This document shows positions 53,915-54,321 of a DNA stretch of 54,321 nt, piece by piece. Origin of the DNA: Bacillus sp. REN3. Lineage in GTDB: Bacteria; Bacillota; Bacilli; Bacillales; Cytobacillaceae. Numbering within the stretch: the first letter of the stretch is position 1; each line of letters opens with the position of its first letter. Below the pieces are notes generated by a model, which made no database searches, was not told where the DNA came from, and saw only the letters and a program-made list of their open reading frames with translations. The translations under genes and the position numbers were made by a program. Location of the stretch: the NCBI RefSeq assembly GCF_017912555.1, contig NZ_JAERSD010000004.1, positions 1-54,321 of the forward strand, written 5' to 3'.

Positions 53915-54321
53915 GGGAGCACGGTTGGGATCGAAAGGCGACTTTGCGGTACCTTTCGGCTCTCACGGGAGACGATTTGGGCACGAGAAGACCTCTTGCG
54001 GTACCTTTCGGCTCTCACGGGAACCCGTTTGGGATCGAAAGACGACTTTGCGGTACCTTTTGGCTCTCACGGTAGACGATTTGGGCACGAGAAGACCTCT
54101 TGCGTTACCTTTTGGCCCTCACGGGAACCCGATTGGGATCGAAAGACGACTTTGCGGTACCTTTCGGCCCTCACGATAGACGATTTGGGCACGAGAAGAC
54201 CTCTTGCGTTACCTTTCGGCTTCCCAGGGAACCCGATTGGGATCGAAAGACGACTTTGCGGTACCTTTCGGCCCTCACGATAGACGATTTGGGCACGAGA
54301 AGACCTCTTGCGTTACCTTTT
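53915..54321. repeat. Tandem array of 52-bp repeats, two alternating unit types, open at the window edge
   Basis: Units start at 53915, 53967, 54019, 54071, 54123, 54175, 54227 and 54279, exactly every 52 bp, with the last cut by the window end. Odd units (A) carry TTGGGATCGAAAGACGAC; even units (B) carry TTTGGGCACGAGAAGACC. Both share CTTTCGG and CTCAC near their ends, so the higher-order period is 104 bp. Each unit can fold a small hairpin (A: CGAAAG-ACGA-CTTTGCG; B: GCACGAG-AAGAC-CTCTTGC). Open frames cross it only because the units lack stop codons; 52 is not a multiple of three. Confidence 0.95.

Noticed and set aside
53723-54283. Open frames through the tandem array as protein genes
   Set aside because: The 52-bp period is not a multiple of three, the frame rotates through all three readings, and no ribosome site or family match is present.
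53915-54321. CRISPR array
   Set aside because: Units follow each other without unique spacers and are 52 bp long; no cas genes are nearby.

Overview
The window is chromosomal DNA of an endospore-forming, low-GC Gram-positive bacterium of the Bacillaceae, most likely a Mesobacillus, Cytobacillus or Bacillus relative (the genus is a guess). Gene content and order follow the Bacillus subtilis yjaZ-app-yjbA-trpS-opp-spx-mecA-coiA-pepF-yjbH...yjbQ-fabI-cotO-cotZ-yjcA-spoVIF-yjcD-yjcF/G/H stretch, read here from right to left. Spore genes (spoVAC/AD/AE, spoVIF, cotZ, cotO, a YjcZ peptide), a FapR operator, LexA boxes and a Trp T-box all support this.

Layout. 1-1.4 kb: tRNA-Val with its own promoter and terminator, followed by a frameshifted tyrosine recombinase, probably the edge of a decayed element inserted at the tRNA. 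1.4-3.1 kb: secreted protein, Nudix hydrolase, and a small WYL-like protein behind a promoter with two LexA boxes. 3.1-6.7 kb: TAXI-type TRAP transporter operon (binding lipoprotein, DUF1850 protein, fused permease). 6.9-11.7 kb: yjcH, yjcG, yjcF, one unknown gene, and the helicase yjcD. 11.8-17.2 kb: sporulation block (spoVIF, YjcZ peptide, spoVAE/AD/AC, YhcN-like lipoprotein, small ORFs, yjcA, cotZ, cotO). 17.4-24.7 kb: fabI, yjbQ antiporter, mgtE, and yjbO-nadK-relQ-yjbL. 24.8-28.2 kb: yjbK, cwlQ, yjbI-spxH and a 57-aa membrane protein. 28.3-36.1 kb: pepF, coiA, cls, mecA, spx, yjbC and a small membrane protein. 36.2-53.5 kb: DUF4015 protein, oppABCDF, DUF3899 protein, T-box-trpS, yjbA, a small membrane protein, appDFABC and a frameshifted yjaZ. 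53.9 kb to the right edge: a 52-bp tandem repeat array of two alternating unit types that runs out of the window.

Functional links. Spx and two of its proteolysis or ClpC adaptors (SpxH and MecA) lie within 8 kb, beside CoiA and PepF. Two complete oligopeptide ABC importers flank trpS. NAD kinase, alarmone synthetase and a pseudouridine synthase form one operon. Most of the window is conserved housekeeping and sporulation DNA. The least ordinary parts are the LexA-box promoter, the two single-base lesions (integrase, yjaZ), the decayed GC-rich intergenic repeat at 12.6 kb, and above all the right-hand repeat array. I saw no complete new defence system, CRISPR array or intact insertion sequence.
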